Assembly: GCA_034387635.1 (NCBI GenBank)
Contig: JAOANU010000010.1
Coordinates: 558,001 to 622,000 of the forward strand
DNA: 64,000 nucleotides
Direction: 5' to 3'
Source: Rhodosporidiobolus odoratus
Taxonomy: Eukaryota > Basidiomycota > Microbotryomycetes > Sporidiobolales > Sporidiobolaceae
The notes beneath the pieces were generated by a model. The model was not told where the DNA came from, did no database searches, and was given only the letters and a program-made list of their open reading frames with translations. Made by a program: the position numbers and the translations under genes. This document shows positions 34,592 to 45,645 of the stretch, in pieces (position 1 is the stretch's first letter; each line of letters begins with the position of its first letter).

Positions 34592-37134
34592 TTACCGCCT
34601 CCCTTCTCCGTCCCTCTCCCACTCGTGCCCTCCTCCCTCAATCTCACTTGTCCCGTACCCGACCCCTCCACCGGTAACGACCAACTGAGTCAACAACCCC
34701 TCAATCCGATCAAACCTGGCCAACGTCGTGGCCGCGTCGAGACCCATCTGACCAGCAGGAGCGGTAGGAGAGGTGGGGGAGGTGGGAGGACTAGCGGAAA
34801 GGGAATAGGTTTGGGAGGCTTCGGTTTGAGAACCGGTTAGGAGGTCGGCGAGGCCGGGACCTAGGCAATGGTGCAAGAGACAGCTCGAGTCAGCCGAGTT
34901 TGTCGGGGGTTCGAGGTGGAGGGAACCAGTATGGAGCGAGAGTCGAGCGCACCTTGCATCCTCCTCCCCTTCTTCACCTTCTTCCCTTCCTCCTTCTCCC
35001 GAACCTCCTCACTCTTCCTCCTCTCCCTCTCCCTCTCCTGCCTCTGTAACAACTCCCTCCCCGGCGCTCTCAAACTCCCCTGTCCCTCCCCGCCTTCTCC
35101 CACGGCTGGAACCTCCACATCCAGTCTTGCAGGTCCCGCATCTTTCCCTTCTCCCCCATCTTTCCCACCACCCCCTCGCTTGCCTCTCCCGTCGACCCCC
35201 ATGACAGTTTCGTATTCCATCCATTTTAGGAAGCGGTAAAAGGCGGAGGCGAGGAGGGCTCTGTGTGCTCAGAAGAGGGAAGGTCTAGTCAACTGTCAGA
35301 GCCGAGAGGGAATGAGGAGGACGGAGGGCACTGGAGGAAGAGAAGGGGGGACGAACCCGAGCAGGGGGCCGACCTAGATGGAAAAAGCAGAAGAAACGCA
35401 ATTCGGGTTAGCGAGTCAGTGATCGTGCACGGAGTACAATGAGCGTCGTCCGTGCTTACCCAGTAAATCCTGATCAGTCATTTGGCGCATAACAAGGTCA
35501 ATTGGTAACTCCCGCAGGAAACGGGGGGAAGATGAAATGGAGAACGTACCAATGGTAACCCTGCGTGTCGTCGGTCACCACATGAAGTCAGCCGGCCAAC
35601 TCACCCGGGAGAGGAGAGTGACGGTAGACCAGAGCTCAACGCAACAGACGCACTGGAAAACTCCCCATCACGACACTCGGACCAAAACTCCTCGCCGGGT
35701 TGAGCGAACCTGCAAAGATCCTCCGACCAGTCAGTCAACTCCGCCTACCGATCCCTTGGTGAATGAGGGAATGGAAGCAAACCCACCTCCGGTATAATAA
35801 ACCGTAGCTAACTCTGCCACAAACAACGCCAATCCGATCCCGATAGGCGCTAGGAACGTGGCGCGATGTTTCTCAGCGGCGAGGAAGAGCCTGAACGATC
35901 CGAAGAGACAAAATCATGAGGCACTATCCTCTCCGCCGTGGAGCAGAGGAATTCCGGGAGTAGAAGGGGCTTACACTGCGAGTAGGAGGAGGAAGGTGGC
36001 AAACATTTCGAGGAAACAACCGCGGGAGATGGACATTCCGGGGGCGAGGGTGGTGAGGGCGTAGATCGGTCCTGTGTGAGCCACAGTCGAGGCAAGCGGC
36101 AACAGCGCAACCATGAGACCAGAAAAATGGAGGAGAGGGCGGGTCAGTTGAGAAGGTCAAGGTGGACTTTGGAGGAGAGGGTGGAATAGGCTGGCAGCTG
36201 GCAGGACGAACGTACCCGGGGTGAGAGCGCTAATAAGCGCCGCTCCGACAACGGCGCCGATCAACTGCGCAATCACGAGCAAAGCAGCGCGAGCGGGGGT
36301 GATCGCGCCGACGCAGAGCATGCCTGCCATGTTTTCCAAAGTCCCGCAGAAGAGAGTTTGGTGAGCTTTACATAGAGGCTAGAGGAAGAGAAAAGCCGGT
36401 ACGCACCGACCGAGACGGCCGGGTTGAACAACCCTCCACTGATACGGAAAAAGACCCATACCGAGACCGCAAGGCTCCAGCCAAAGGAGAGGGCGATGTA
36501 GAGAACTCAAGTTTGACGGCGACGACGGGAATGAGCTTTGGCTATATGAGCAGAGAGTGAAACGATAGGTCTCACGGTTTGACGTGTTTGGAGCCGCTAC
36601 GGCTCCTTCTTGCGCACCCGTCACGCTCGTATTAGGAATATTGGCAACCTAATTGACCCGAATCCACCAGTCACATCCATTTTCCAGCACGAAGGATGAG
36701 CGAGAGTATGTACGCACGTTGGTTCCCCCCAAAGCGAAGAAAAGAAAAGTCGCAGTTCCGACAAATTCGCCAATCCTAGTCTCGAAGGGTCGGTCAGCTC
36801 AGTCCACCTGCGGACGCGGGAAGAAATCGTCGTACATAGCCCTGTTGGACAGAAGAGAATGATCAGCACGACTTCGTAGAGAGGGACGGTGCAGGCGAAA
36901 ACAAGAAAGACCGCACACGAAATGATTCTTGACCGCCAACCTCGTCCTCCCCCTCTCGGCCTGACGAGTATACCAGTTACTCCTCGTAACCCTTGCCTCC
37001 CTTCCCTCTACCCCTCCTCCCGCTCCTTCTCCTCCGGCTGCGACTTCGGCTTCGTTGGCTTCTTGTGAAGTCCGAGGTAGAGCAGGTGGCTCGGTGGTGG
37101 GTAGACCTGGTTCAGGATCGTGAGGGAGACTCAT
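34592..37134 (-). CDS. Aquaporin (major intrinsic protein) with microexons
   Basis: Predicted 478-aa water or glycerol channel. Exons: 36919-37134, 36836-36841 (6 nt, optional), 36718-36780, 36576-36648, 36407-36505, 36216-36323, 35975-36071, 35787-35890, 35654-35709, 35550-35560 (11 nt), 35460-35469 (10 nt), 35357-35373 (17 nt), 34953-35260, 34592-34860. Both pore boxes are present: LFNPAVSVG in loop B and SLNPARSFGPSVV in loop E with its selectivity Arg. Helices include IGEFVGTATFLFFALGGTN, ALLVIAQLIGAVVGAAL and LAPIGIGLALFVAEL. Helix 6 begins YHWIYWVGPLLG, spread over three tiny exons. A 70-residue cytosolic N-terminus and a 190-residue charged C-terminus are longer than in classic aquaporins. 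Splitting water from glycerol channels is not possible by eye; AR after NP favours an orthodox aquaporin (inference). Confidence 0.93.
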
Positions 37135-37563
37135 TGCTATCGCTCAAGGTGTGCACAATCCAAAGAAAGACACCGAAATGAGAAAAAAAAAACAGAGGAA
37201 GAGAGACAAGGGAAGAGAAGGGAGAGAAGGTTGCGTGCGTCGATCGCCGACATTCAAGAGGAACGGCGACGATGCTGCGGTCTCGCAGAGATCGTACCTT
37301 ATTGCCTGTACGCGCAGCAATCTCGGACCAAATAAGCTTGGCAAGTCCCGAGGCGACATGATGGATGAGCATGCTTCTCAGGAGAGAACGGGGGGGACCT
37401 TCTCAAGCCACGCGCACTCGGCTCGCTACCCATCTCTTAACGGGAAGACCAAGGGCGATAAGTGGGCTCCTCGTGATGCATGACACACGTGGACGCACGA
37501 GTAAAGGCTATGAACTGGGATCTGTAAGCTGGGAGAGAGAGAGGGGGGGGAAGGGGGAAAAGT
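37135..37563. other. Intergenic, promoter of the aquaporin gene
   Basis: 429 bp between the aquaporin start and the GDA1 stop, both on the minus strand. It has an A-rich run at about 37181-37190 and a G-run at 37541-37548. No gene seen. Confidence 0.4.
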
Positions 37564-37662
37564 CTAAACGTCTGCTCGGCAAGAAAGTTGTCCCTCAACC
37601 AGGGCGAGGGCGGCGCCGAGAGCCCTGCGAGTAAGACACAACTCAGTCAGCGCAGGGACACG

Positions 37663-37703
<41 letters not shown>

Positions 37704-39839
37704 TACCACCCCAATTCCACATCCCCCACCTTCTTCCCCATCCAAACCATCCGTTCCTCCTCCAACTCGTACCCCAAACTCAACAGACTATACATAAAAG
37801 TCAAATCCAAACAGTATTCCGGTCGATCTTCCAACTCCACCTTTGCTTCCTGGTTGCCTTCGAATCGAGACCAGCGGGGGGAGGAAGGACCGGCGCAGAC
37901 GTCTGAGGTGAGGGTTTTGAGGGAGGAGAGGGTGAAGGGACTTGTTAGACCTAGCGGGGCGATGCGGTCGTAGAAGTAGGAAAGGCTGCAAGACGAGAAT
38001 TTGGTCGAGCAAGGGACGAGGGGCGGAGGTGGAGAACCGACAAGAAGGGAAGGCATAGTCGCGTGATGGTGAGCCGACAGGGGCGGACGAGGCGTGGCGA
38101 GCGAGGTAGGGAGGCGCGAGGACAAGTTGGACAGGGCGCGATCGATGGTCGCGAAGGAAAAGTAGGTCGAGTGAGAACAAAGCAGGCGCTTACATCAGTA
38201 CCTATTGCAGTCGAGCAATAAAGCGAGGAGGAGGAGGAGGAGGAAGGAGAACGGGAAAACTCACGCCCAAACCTTGCCGGCCGCGAACACCTCCGCCATC
38301 TTAGGCTGATAAACCCCCGCAAACGCACATGGAGGTTTCTCACACGCCGCATCCTTGGCAATCATAACCTCGACAACCCTCCTACACGCCTCAAACCCCG
38401 CTCCAGTCCCAACCATCGTAACCTCAACCGGAGTCCTTCCGGGCGGATCCAACGAAACGACTTTGGTTTGTTTAGCGTGCATGCAGGGGTTATGAATCCG
38501 ATCGGATTGGGTCAGAGATTCCCAATCAATCGATTGACCTTTCGGGGCCGATTGCCACACATAACTGAATGCGACGAGGTTATGCACCGCTCGTCGAGCT
38601 TGCATCAACCCGTATCCGAGGTGAGAATGTTGGTAGAGAACGTGAGGGGCTCCGGCGAAATCGAGGTCGTAGACATGATCGCCAGGAGCGAGAGAGTCGC
38701 GGGAGATGGGATCGAAGATTGGTTCGAAGACGATTTGGGTCGAGGCGCCACCGAGGTCCATGACGGCGGCAGTACCGGCGGAGGCGGGTTGCTTGGGTCC
38801 GATTAGGCCGAGGAGCTGTGGAGCAAGGATCGGGTCAGGACTGGCGAAGGGAAAGACGAGAAAAGGGGGAAGAAGCGAACGAAGTTGATGGTAATCCAGG
38901 CATATACGCCTGTAAAAAACGGATGAGAGGCGGGTCAGCGTACGTCAAGCGAGAGCGCAGAGCACGGGAACGCGAAAGCAGAAGGAAACAGCGCTAGAAA
39001 GGAGACGACGCACCCTCATCTCGTCCATCCATGACGACGACCCCATCCTTGCCCACCACAAACGGCCACTCCTCCCTCAACCACCTGTCAATCTCATCCA
39101 AAATCTCTGCGCTCTTCTGCTGACCCAACAACCTCAAACCAGCCGTAGCCTTGACCGCAATCGGGGTACATCCCCTCTCCTTCTCCGGAACGAGGTCATA
39201 GGCCTGTTGCATCATTCCGCGCAGACTCTCGGCGGCTGCTTTTGGTTTTCCCGCATAGTGAGATAGCCCAGGTTTGGTCGTGAGGAAGTCTTCATGCTCG
39301 AGTTTGGGTAGGGCGGCGGGATCCGGATCGCAATGCGAGAAGGTGTACAGGTGCAACCTTGACCCGGTCGATCCAGCGTCGATCATGATGGCATAGGTAG
39401 TAGCCTTCTGACCCTTTGGCGGTGTACATTTGCGACTTCCTGCAGAGCTCTGCTTCTGAGGGGAACCGGGAGGGAGTTTGTCGACCTGAACTTGGGCTTG
39501 GGCGGGGGCTTTTTCATTCGACACGGCTAGGTCGGCGGGAGTCTTGTAGCCTTCCCTGCCTCCGCCTGAGGATCGACCGAAGAAGAAGACGAGAAAGAGG
39601 AGGGCGGCGGCGATGGCGGCGATTCGACGAGGAGTGAGGGAGCGAAAGGGGTGGGATTGACCGACTTTGTCACCGCCTCTCGAGTTGGACGAGGCGCGGA
39701 GAGAGTTGTTGGCGAGAGACATTTGACGTTCAAAGTCGTCTTGATCTGAGGAAGTTGAGGAGGGAGCTGACGTTGGAAGTGGTTGATGAATTGAAGTGGG
39801 GAGGATGTCGCGTTGAGTCGGAGGGAAGGTCGGGGCCAT
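37564..39839 (-). CDS. GDA1: Golgi guanosine/nucleoside diphosphatase (GDA1/CD39)
   Basis: Predicted 581-aa type II membrane enzyme that turns GDP into GMP in the Golgi lumen, allowing GDP-mannose import for glycosylation. Exons: 39014-39839, 38881-38909, 38265-38815, 37707-37985, 37564-37624. A 70-residue cytosolic N-terminus precedes one transmembrane helix (about 72-88, IAAIAAALLFLVFFFG). The apyrase-conserved regions follow in order: IMIDAGSTGSRLHLYTF (151-167), KATAGLRLLG (230-239), GVYAWITINFLLG (276-288) and MDLGGASTQI (304-313). The last conserved block is near the C-terminus (LGYELEEERMVWMGKK, then ELGWALGAALALVEGQL). Length and order fit yeast Gda1. Intron 4 holds an (GA)18 microsatellite right after its donor. 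Confidence 0.95.
37665..37700 (+). repeat. (GA)18 microsatellite inside a GDA1 intron
   Basis: 36 nt of perfect GA repeat. On the gene strand it is a CT run starting six bases after the GTACGT donor of GDA1 intron 4. Confidence 0.95.
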
Positions 39840-40863
39840 ACGTAGGGCTGGTGCAGATAGTCAGTCTGATGGTGATTTCGTTGACTTGTAGCTGTCGACG
39901 ATGGAGGAAGTGTCGCTGAGGAGATGACCGTGTCTAGCTATAGGCGACCACGATGTGTCAAGGGACCGAGCGAGTGATCGGGGTCGGGGGGCGACTGGGC
40001 GGGCAGACTGTAGACTGAGTCGTCTGTCGTTGTGTCAGAGTCAGGTCTGGAAGCAGACGCGTGAGAGCGACAGAGGTGTGAGATGAGAACTGCGCTGGTG
40101 ACAGTCTAGAGGTTGAATCAAGTAACTCTCCTCCGCCGCTCTGAACCGGTTACTGACTGTATTCACGCCTTTCACGACACCCTTCACCGACTCGCATCGC
40201 TTCTCGCGCCTCACCCGTCGCTGTCGCCGGTCTGGTCGACTTGCATCTTGCATCACGTCCCGTTCTGCAACGCGTCAACGCGTCAGACCGTCCACAACTG
40301 GGCATGCGACAGCTTGAGGACAAGGGCGCTGGGTGCGGAACTTTCAGCAGCTGCGAGAGCCAGCGAGTGCGACATGGGCAAGTTACTCTCAAGCTACTCT
40401 CAAGCGCACCGTCCGTTCCCCGCTCTGCTCGTCCTGCGATCGCATTCCCCGTACAGCTACATCCACTTGCGTTCGTCTGTCAGGCCCACCATGCCGTTCA
40501 GCGGCTGGGCCTGAGGCATGCTGTTCGGCAGTCAACGAGTGCAGAAGAACGGAGGTAAAAACCTTTCGCATGGCCGCACGCTCCCCTTCCACTTGGTTTC
40601 TCCAGACGCTTTGACCTCTCAGGAGTCTGCCTCAACCACGGTGCCGACTGCTCCTGAAATGGCACTCACCTGCCGACGCGCCATGGTCTCTCTTTCTCCT
40701 CCTCTCTTCCTCCTCATCTTCGTCTTCTTTCGCTTTCAAAGCTTCAAGCATCTCTAGGTCTCGCCGCTCAACCTCTCGCCTCTTCATCTCGCGTCCCTCG
40801 CCTCACCCTCGTCCTTCGTTACCCCGTCACCTTCCCCCCCCCCCCCCCCCCTTCGACACGGAC
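39840..40863. promoter_or_regulatory. Shared divergent promoter (GDA1 and secreted Cys-rich gene)
   Basis: About 1 kb without a supportable gene. An 18-nt poly-C run (40834-40851) ends 12 bases before the ATG of the secreted protein gene. A short repeat of ACTCTCAAG occurs twice at about 40384-40403. Confidence 0.5.
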
Positions 40864-41966
40864 ATGGCCCGCCCGTCCTTCACTTCATTCTTCGCCCTCT
40901 TCGCCCTCGTCGTGGCTCTCTTCTCCATTCAGGGGGTGGAGGCAGCAATGGCACAAGGTAGCCTAAACTTTGAGCGAGACCACAGTGCGTTGATTTCTGC
41001 AACAACATCCCCTTTTCTCTTCCGTTTTGATCTTCACGTGCTGACTTCTACTCGCGTGCTACAACCTTTTCGAATCGTTACCTACTTCGAATATCGGTTC
41101 GACAATACAGTAATCCAGTACTCGACCTCTGCTTTCAAAGATACCGAAGGTAAGCCGTCGGTCACTCTCCTCCAGGAGCACAAGAAACGCAACGAAGTGA
41201 CCGCAATACTCTCCTTGTGCAGCGTTCTGCAGGTCCCTCCGCTCCGCCTGTGTCGACTACGTAGGCCCTATCGGCCAATACGGTTCACACCACCGTACGT
41301 CGACTTCCCTTTTCCGTTGCGGGACCTTTTTCTTCTCTGAGCCTCTGTTTTGGCCGTCCGTTTACGGTCCTCGCTGACCCACAATCTCCTCGTCACTGGA
41401 TGACCTACAGAGCTCGACTGCGTCTTTGAGCTCCCTGACGGATCCAAGCCTCAACCTGGCCGTATGTCTGTTTCCCTTCCTCTGCTACATCCCGCCATAT
41501 TCTTCCCACAACTCCTCCTATCTCTCCACCTGCAACATCGCCTTCCCATCTCCACCATGACTTACGCTGATCCGATTCCGAATGAGCAGCTAAGATCCAC
41601 GCCTTCTGCGGTGGACTGGGCAAAAACCCCGATGGAACCTGGACTAACGGAGGAAAGATCACCGACTACGTGCGTCGCCTTCCTTTGCCTCTCGTCTCTT
41701 CCTCCATTCCGAAGGTGAACTGATTAGGGGGCTGGTCGAGACGCGCAGACCAAAGCCGTCATCTCGCAGAAGCTCGCGGGCAAAGCTGCTGTCAAGGGCA
41801 CGCCTCTTTCGCATAAGGAATGCGTGGCGTTTGCGAAGAAGCACAAGGAGTGAGTTTTGCGTCTCTCTACGCTTTAAGAGGAGAGACTGCTCGTCCAGCA
41901 GAGAACGCAGCGGGCTCACTATTCTTCTTTCTGGGCGTCTCGTTTTGCAGCGTCGTCTGCAACTAA
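40864..41966 (+). CDS. Secreted cysteine-rich protein, copy A
   Basis: Predicted 166 aa, seven small exons: 40864-40984, 41111-41149, 41223-41294, 41411-41461, 41590-41669, 41728-41849, 41951-41966. Residues 1-27 form a clear signal peptide (hydrophobic FFALFALVVALFSI, then small residues VEAA). The mature part has six Cys, in the contexts AFCRS, SACVDYVGP, LDCVFEL, AFCGGLGKNPDGTWTNGG, KECVAFAKK and VVCN, consistent with three disulphides. It has no known domain that I recognise. Copy C at 59-60 kb shares the mature pattern, including YVGPIGQYGSHHQ and FCGGL.KNPDGTWTNGG. It is likely exported to the cell surface or medium. Tandem with the decayed copy at 42546. Confidence 0.85.
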
Positions 41967-42545
41967 ACCCCGTCTCTATCCTTACCTGCCTCGCCGCCAC
42001 TCCATTTCCCTTTTCCCCGTGCAGAGCCTTCCTTCGTTTTCTCTCCGCCTCCCGATTTATCGACTTCGCTTCTCTTCGCCCCTGGGCACATATCGGTACC
42101 TTTCATTCTCTTCTCTGCTCTCCTCCCTCGGTTTTCTCTGGCGCACTCCTTGTCGCACATGGACAGTATACGCACTGGCGCAAGTTGCACTGCAATCAGT
42201 TTCCTGCTTTTCCTTTTCCTTCCCATCGGGAATCAGCGTGAGGACGGAGACGTGAAGCGACAGGCGCTTTGACGCTCGGCCTTTCGGGCGACTGCCTCTC
42301 TGCGGTACTGTCTGCTCCTCAAAGGCACTCATGCGCCAGCGGAACCGCCTTGATTGCGCTGAGTCAAGACTGCTCGTCCTCGGTCGTGTTTTTTTTTTCT
42401 CTTTCCTCGATCTTCCTTCTCTGCCTTCGTCTTCTCGTCCTCCGTTCCTTTGTCCCGTCTCTTTCAACGACGCTCTTGCGTCTCGCGTCACGCCTCGGCG
42501 TTGTCCTCTGTTCCTCCAATCATCGCCGCCTAACCCAATGACGAC
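41967..42545. other. Spacer between the tandem secreted-protein copies
   Basis: 579 bp of pyrimidine-rich sequence with a T-run at 42390-42398. It acts as 3' flank of copy A and 5' flank of copy B. It lacks the poly-C run found before copy A. No other gene seen. Confidence 0.4.
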
Positions 42546-43200
42546 ATGGCCCGCCCGTCCTTCACTTCATTCTTCGCCTTCGTCGCCCTCGTCGTGGCTC
42601 TCTTCTCCATCCAGATGGTGGAGGCAGCAATAGCACAAGGTAGCCTAAACTTTGAGCGAGACCACAGTGCGTTGATTTCTGCAACAACATCCCCTTTTCT
42701 CTTCCGTTTTGATCTTCACGTGCTGACTTCTACTCGCGTGCTACAACCTTTTCGAATCGTTACCTTACTCGAATATCGGTTCGACAATACAGTAATCCAG
42801 TACTCGACCTCTGCTTTCAAAGATACCGAAGGTAAGCCTTCGGTCACTCTCCTCAAGGAGCACAAGAAGAGTAACGACTGACTGCGAGACTCTCTTTGTG
42901 CAGCCTTCTGCAGGTCCCTCCGTTCCGCTTGCGTAGACTACGTAGGCCCTATTGACCACTTCGGCGCACACCACCCTGCGTTCATTTTCCCATCCCTGCT
43001 TTTTCTTCTCGGGCCGCATCTCATCTTCCTCACTTCTTCTCCTCGGCTGGGCAGCGTTATCGTTCACCACCCTCTCTGACCCTTGTTGATCCTGCAGGAC
43101 GGCCTCTATAGCTCGGCTACGTCTTCCGAAACTTCGCTACTTCTCCTCCTTCTCAAGTCGACCGACCCGACGAAAGCTATGCATGCGTGTGTAAATCCCC
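42546..43200 (+). pseudogene. Secreted cysteine-rich protein, copy B (truncated, decayed)
   Basis: Exons 1-3 of copy A recur at 42546-42666, 42793-42831 and 42904-42975, with introns 1 and 2 also nearly identical, so this is a recent tandem duplicate (offset 1682 bp). Decay is visible: the donor after exon 3 reads CTGCGT where copy A has GTACGT; the region matching exon 4 (about 43108) has Tyr in place of Cys; and nothing matches exons 5-7, including the FCGGL block. The signal peptide is intact (MARPSFTSFFAFVALVVALF). A short secreted product is still conceivable if intron 3 is retained. Confidence 0.8.
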
Positions 43201-43364
43201 AGGCGGCAGTATCTATCGCTTTCTTCCCGTCTGTTCTGGGACTCGCTCTCATACGCTCAGGGACATGTAGAGAGGGTACAACTGCGAAATAAAACGAGAG
43301 CGTTGAATTGTATCGAACGGCAACATGCAAACCTGACCTCCTTCAGGAAAGAATAAAAGAACCC

Positions 43365-45280
43365 TCAGTCGCTCTCATCACTCCCCTGATCTCCCAAAAA
43401 CGCTCCAAACTTCTTCCTCTCCCTCGCTACCACCTTGGGCTTCTTCTTCTTCTTCTTTATTGACGGTTGACCTGAGTCGTCTTCGTCTTCGCTCTCGCTA
43501 AGGCTGAGGAGCATAACGTTCTGTTTCCCGTCTCGAAGGCCGGAGGTCGAGGGGTTGGTGACCAAGTCCTGCGGCGACACGAGCATACGTATAGCGGGGT
43601 CCGGCAAGGGATAGAGCAAGAGAGGAAAGTGAAAAGAGGGAGAGGGGGACGAGGGAGGATAATCGAGGTGACGTAGAGACGGATACAGCAAAGCAGTCAA
43701 GAATAAGGGATCAGAAGAGAGGTGGGATAAAGAGAGGCTGTCAGCGATCTAAGTACCGAAAGGAAAGGAAGAGAAAAAGGGCAATTAAAACAACCTTGGT
43801 CTCCTTCTCCAGCTCCCTCTTGATGCCCACCTCCTTTGCTCTCGCCAGCGTAGGTAGCTTCCCTCCCTTCCCTATAGGTAAGCCTACGGAACTGAGGAGG
43901 TTTTCGAGGATCTCGATACGGCGTGAGACTGGGAGGGTGCGTGCGGCGCCGGTTGAGGCGGTAAAGGGACGGGGGGAGGAAGCGGCAGTAAGAAGAGTCT
44001 GTACGAAGCCGGAAAGGTTAGTGGGCAGGTTACTCAGTCGGCTTGTTGCCCGTCGTGGAAGGGAAACGATAGCGCACCTTTAGTTTCACAATCCTCTCCT
44101 CCTCCTCAGCCGTGCCCTTTGGCGCATCGCCCTCCTTTGCTTTAGGTGATTTCCTCTCCGAATTGTCCTTCGTCGCCTTCTTCCTGCCGCCCTTTCCCTC
44201 CTCCGCCCCATCCGACTTTCTCTTCCTTGGTTTCTTCTTTTCCCCTCCATGCTTTCCTGCCCCTCTACTCGGGCTCTTTCCTCGGCCCCCAGCCAATCCA
44301 CCCTCCATTGGCCGAGAGGATTCCAAGTCGTTACTCGAATCATCCGATTCAGCCACGAATTCGGCACTCTTATACTGGACGACGTCTTTTTTCTTCGTCT
44401 TCTTGCGGGAGTTTTCGGGTTTAGTGCGGGCGGCGTTGGTCGACGTCGAGGCTGAGGTGGAAGACGAGGTACTGGCCTTTGGTTTTGGCTTTGTAGCGAT
44501 GAGTTTCTTCTTCTTCTTCTGCTGCTTTGGTTCTGGTTCGGGAGGAGGTTCGGGGGTCGAGATTTCGAGGTCAGAGGACCCGGCAGCGGCGACGGTGTGA
44601 CCGACGTCTTCTTCTTCATCCTCGTCGCCGTAACTTGGGATGGTAGCGGGATCGAGGAACTCGAGATCCGAGGAAGGTTCTGCTTCGCCCGCTTCGGCTT
44701 CGTCGCCACCGGTAAAGGCTTCGACAAAGGCACCTTCGAGCCCGCCAAGGGCGCCCATGAATGTCTAAAAGTCGACAAAGCCGTGTCAGCGGCCGACAGT
44801 ATGAAAGGTAACAGCAAGGTCGCACCTCAAAGTTCTTTTTCCCGACTTTGGCATACTTCGTGGTTCCCTTACCTCGTTCCTTGTTTTCTCTTTCCTGCGT
44901 AGTTGACGCCTTTGCGTCGTTCGAAGGTGGCTCGACCGACTTTCTACGCTTCTTGTGAGGCGGAGGTGAGGAAGACAAGGTGTTTGTGTAGTGTTTTTCC
45001 TAGCGATACAGTAGCGAAAGTGAGTGTCGACCGACACGACAATCCAGTCAGCCAGCCTCGAAGCGCTTTACAGGGTGAGAGAGTCAAGACACACCATGAG
45101 CTCCTGCCATTCCTCCACCGCTTGTTCTTTCAACCCACCAGCTGCCCATTCTTGATCCGAACAAGTCCAGCCTTCGATCTGTTGAATTCGCTCTCGAAGG
45201 CGTCGACCGTTGAGTTGATCGTGCTCTCCGGCTTGGAGAGCTTGCTTGAAGGTGCGCCTGAGAGAGGGGAGAGCGGCCAT
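43365..45280 (-). CDS. 484-aa Lys/Glu-rich probable nuclear protein, unrecognised
   Basis: Exons: 45095-45280, 44826-44999, 44078-44764, 43795-43998, 43365-43568, all phase 0 at their joins. The first 62 residues form a compact helical unit (MAALPSLRRTFKQALQAGE, GWTCSDQEWAAGGLKEQAVE). The middle is acidic then strongly basic with several nuclear-localisation-like clusters (HKKRRK, KKKKKL, KKPRKRKSDG). A short folded-looking piece follows (VSRRIEILENLLSSVGLPIG). The C-terminus is SESEDEDDSG, KKKKKKPK and then an acidic end. All introns interrupt between codons, which is unusual here. Possibly chromatin- or nucleolus-associated by composition only. Confidence 0.75.
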
Positions 45281-45645
45281 AGAGGTGAAGAAGGAGAAGT
45301 CAACCTGACAGGTCGCGAGGAGGACGCGACGTGCGGGTGGCGATGTCAACAACGAATAAGGTGGATCATTCGCCTGAACCCCTTCCTGTGTTGTACTTCC
45401 TGATTCGTGCATCGCACGTGCCGTTGACCGCACCGAAAATGGCAGGACATCAAAAATGATCATTTTCTGCATTTCCTTTTTTTCGGTTGTCGTCGGGTAC
45501 TGGCAGGCCCGAGGGACCGACAGTACTAATAGAGCACGGTAGTGCAACATATGAGTGCTAGTCTTCCCAGTTTCGCCGCCGCGGAACAACCTGAGCCAAA
45601 AGATTCCACTTCGTCCCGCTTCCCACATCTCAACAGTACAAAGCC
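45281..45645. promoter_or_regulatory. Divergent promoter of the Lys-rich protein and PHB2 genes
   Basis: 365 bp between two opposite starts. A T-rich run lies at about 45476-45483 and a CGCCGCGG-like GC patch at about 45577. No coding frame supported. Confidence 0.45.

Noticed and set aside
36781..36807. A 27-nt intron (GTGGAC...CGAG) in the aquaporin gene
   Set aside because: Too short for splicing. A 55-nt intron from GTACGA at 36835 to the same acceptor removes the TGA and has a CTGAC branch site.
40113..40514. 133-codon plus-strand frame in the GDA1/secreted-protein promoter
   Set aside because: No domain, leader or codon bias; overlaps other frames of similar length on both strands.
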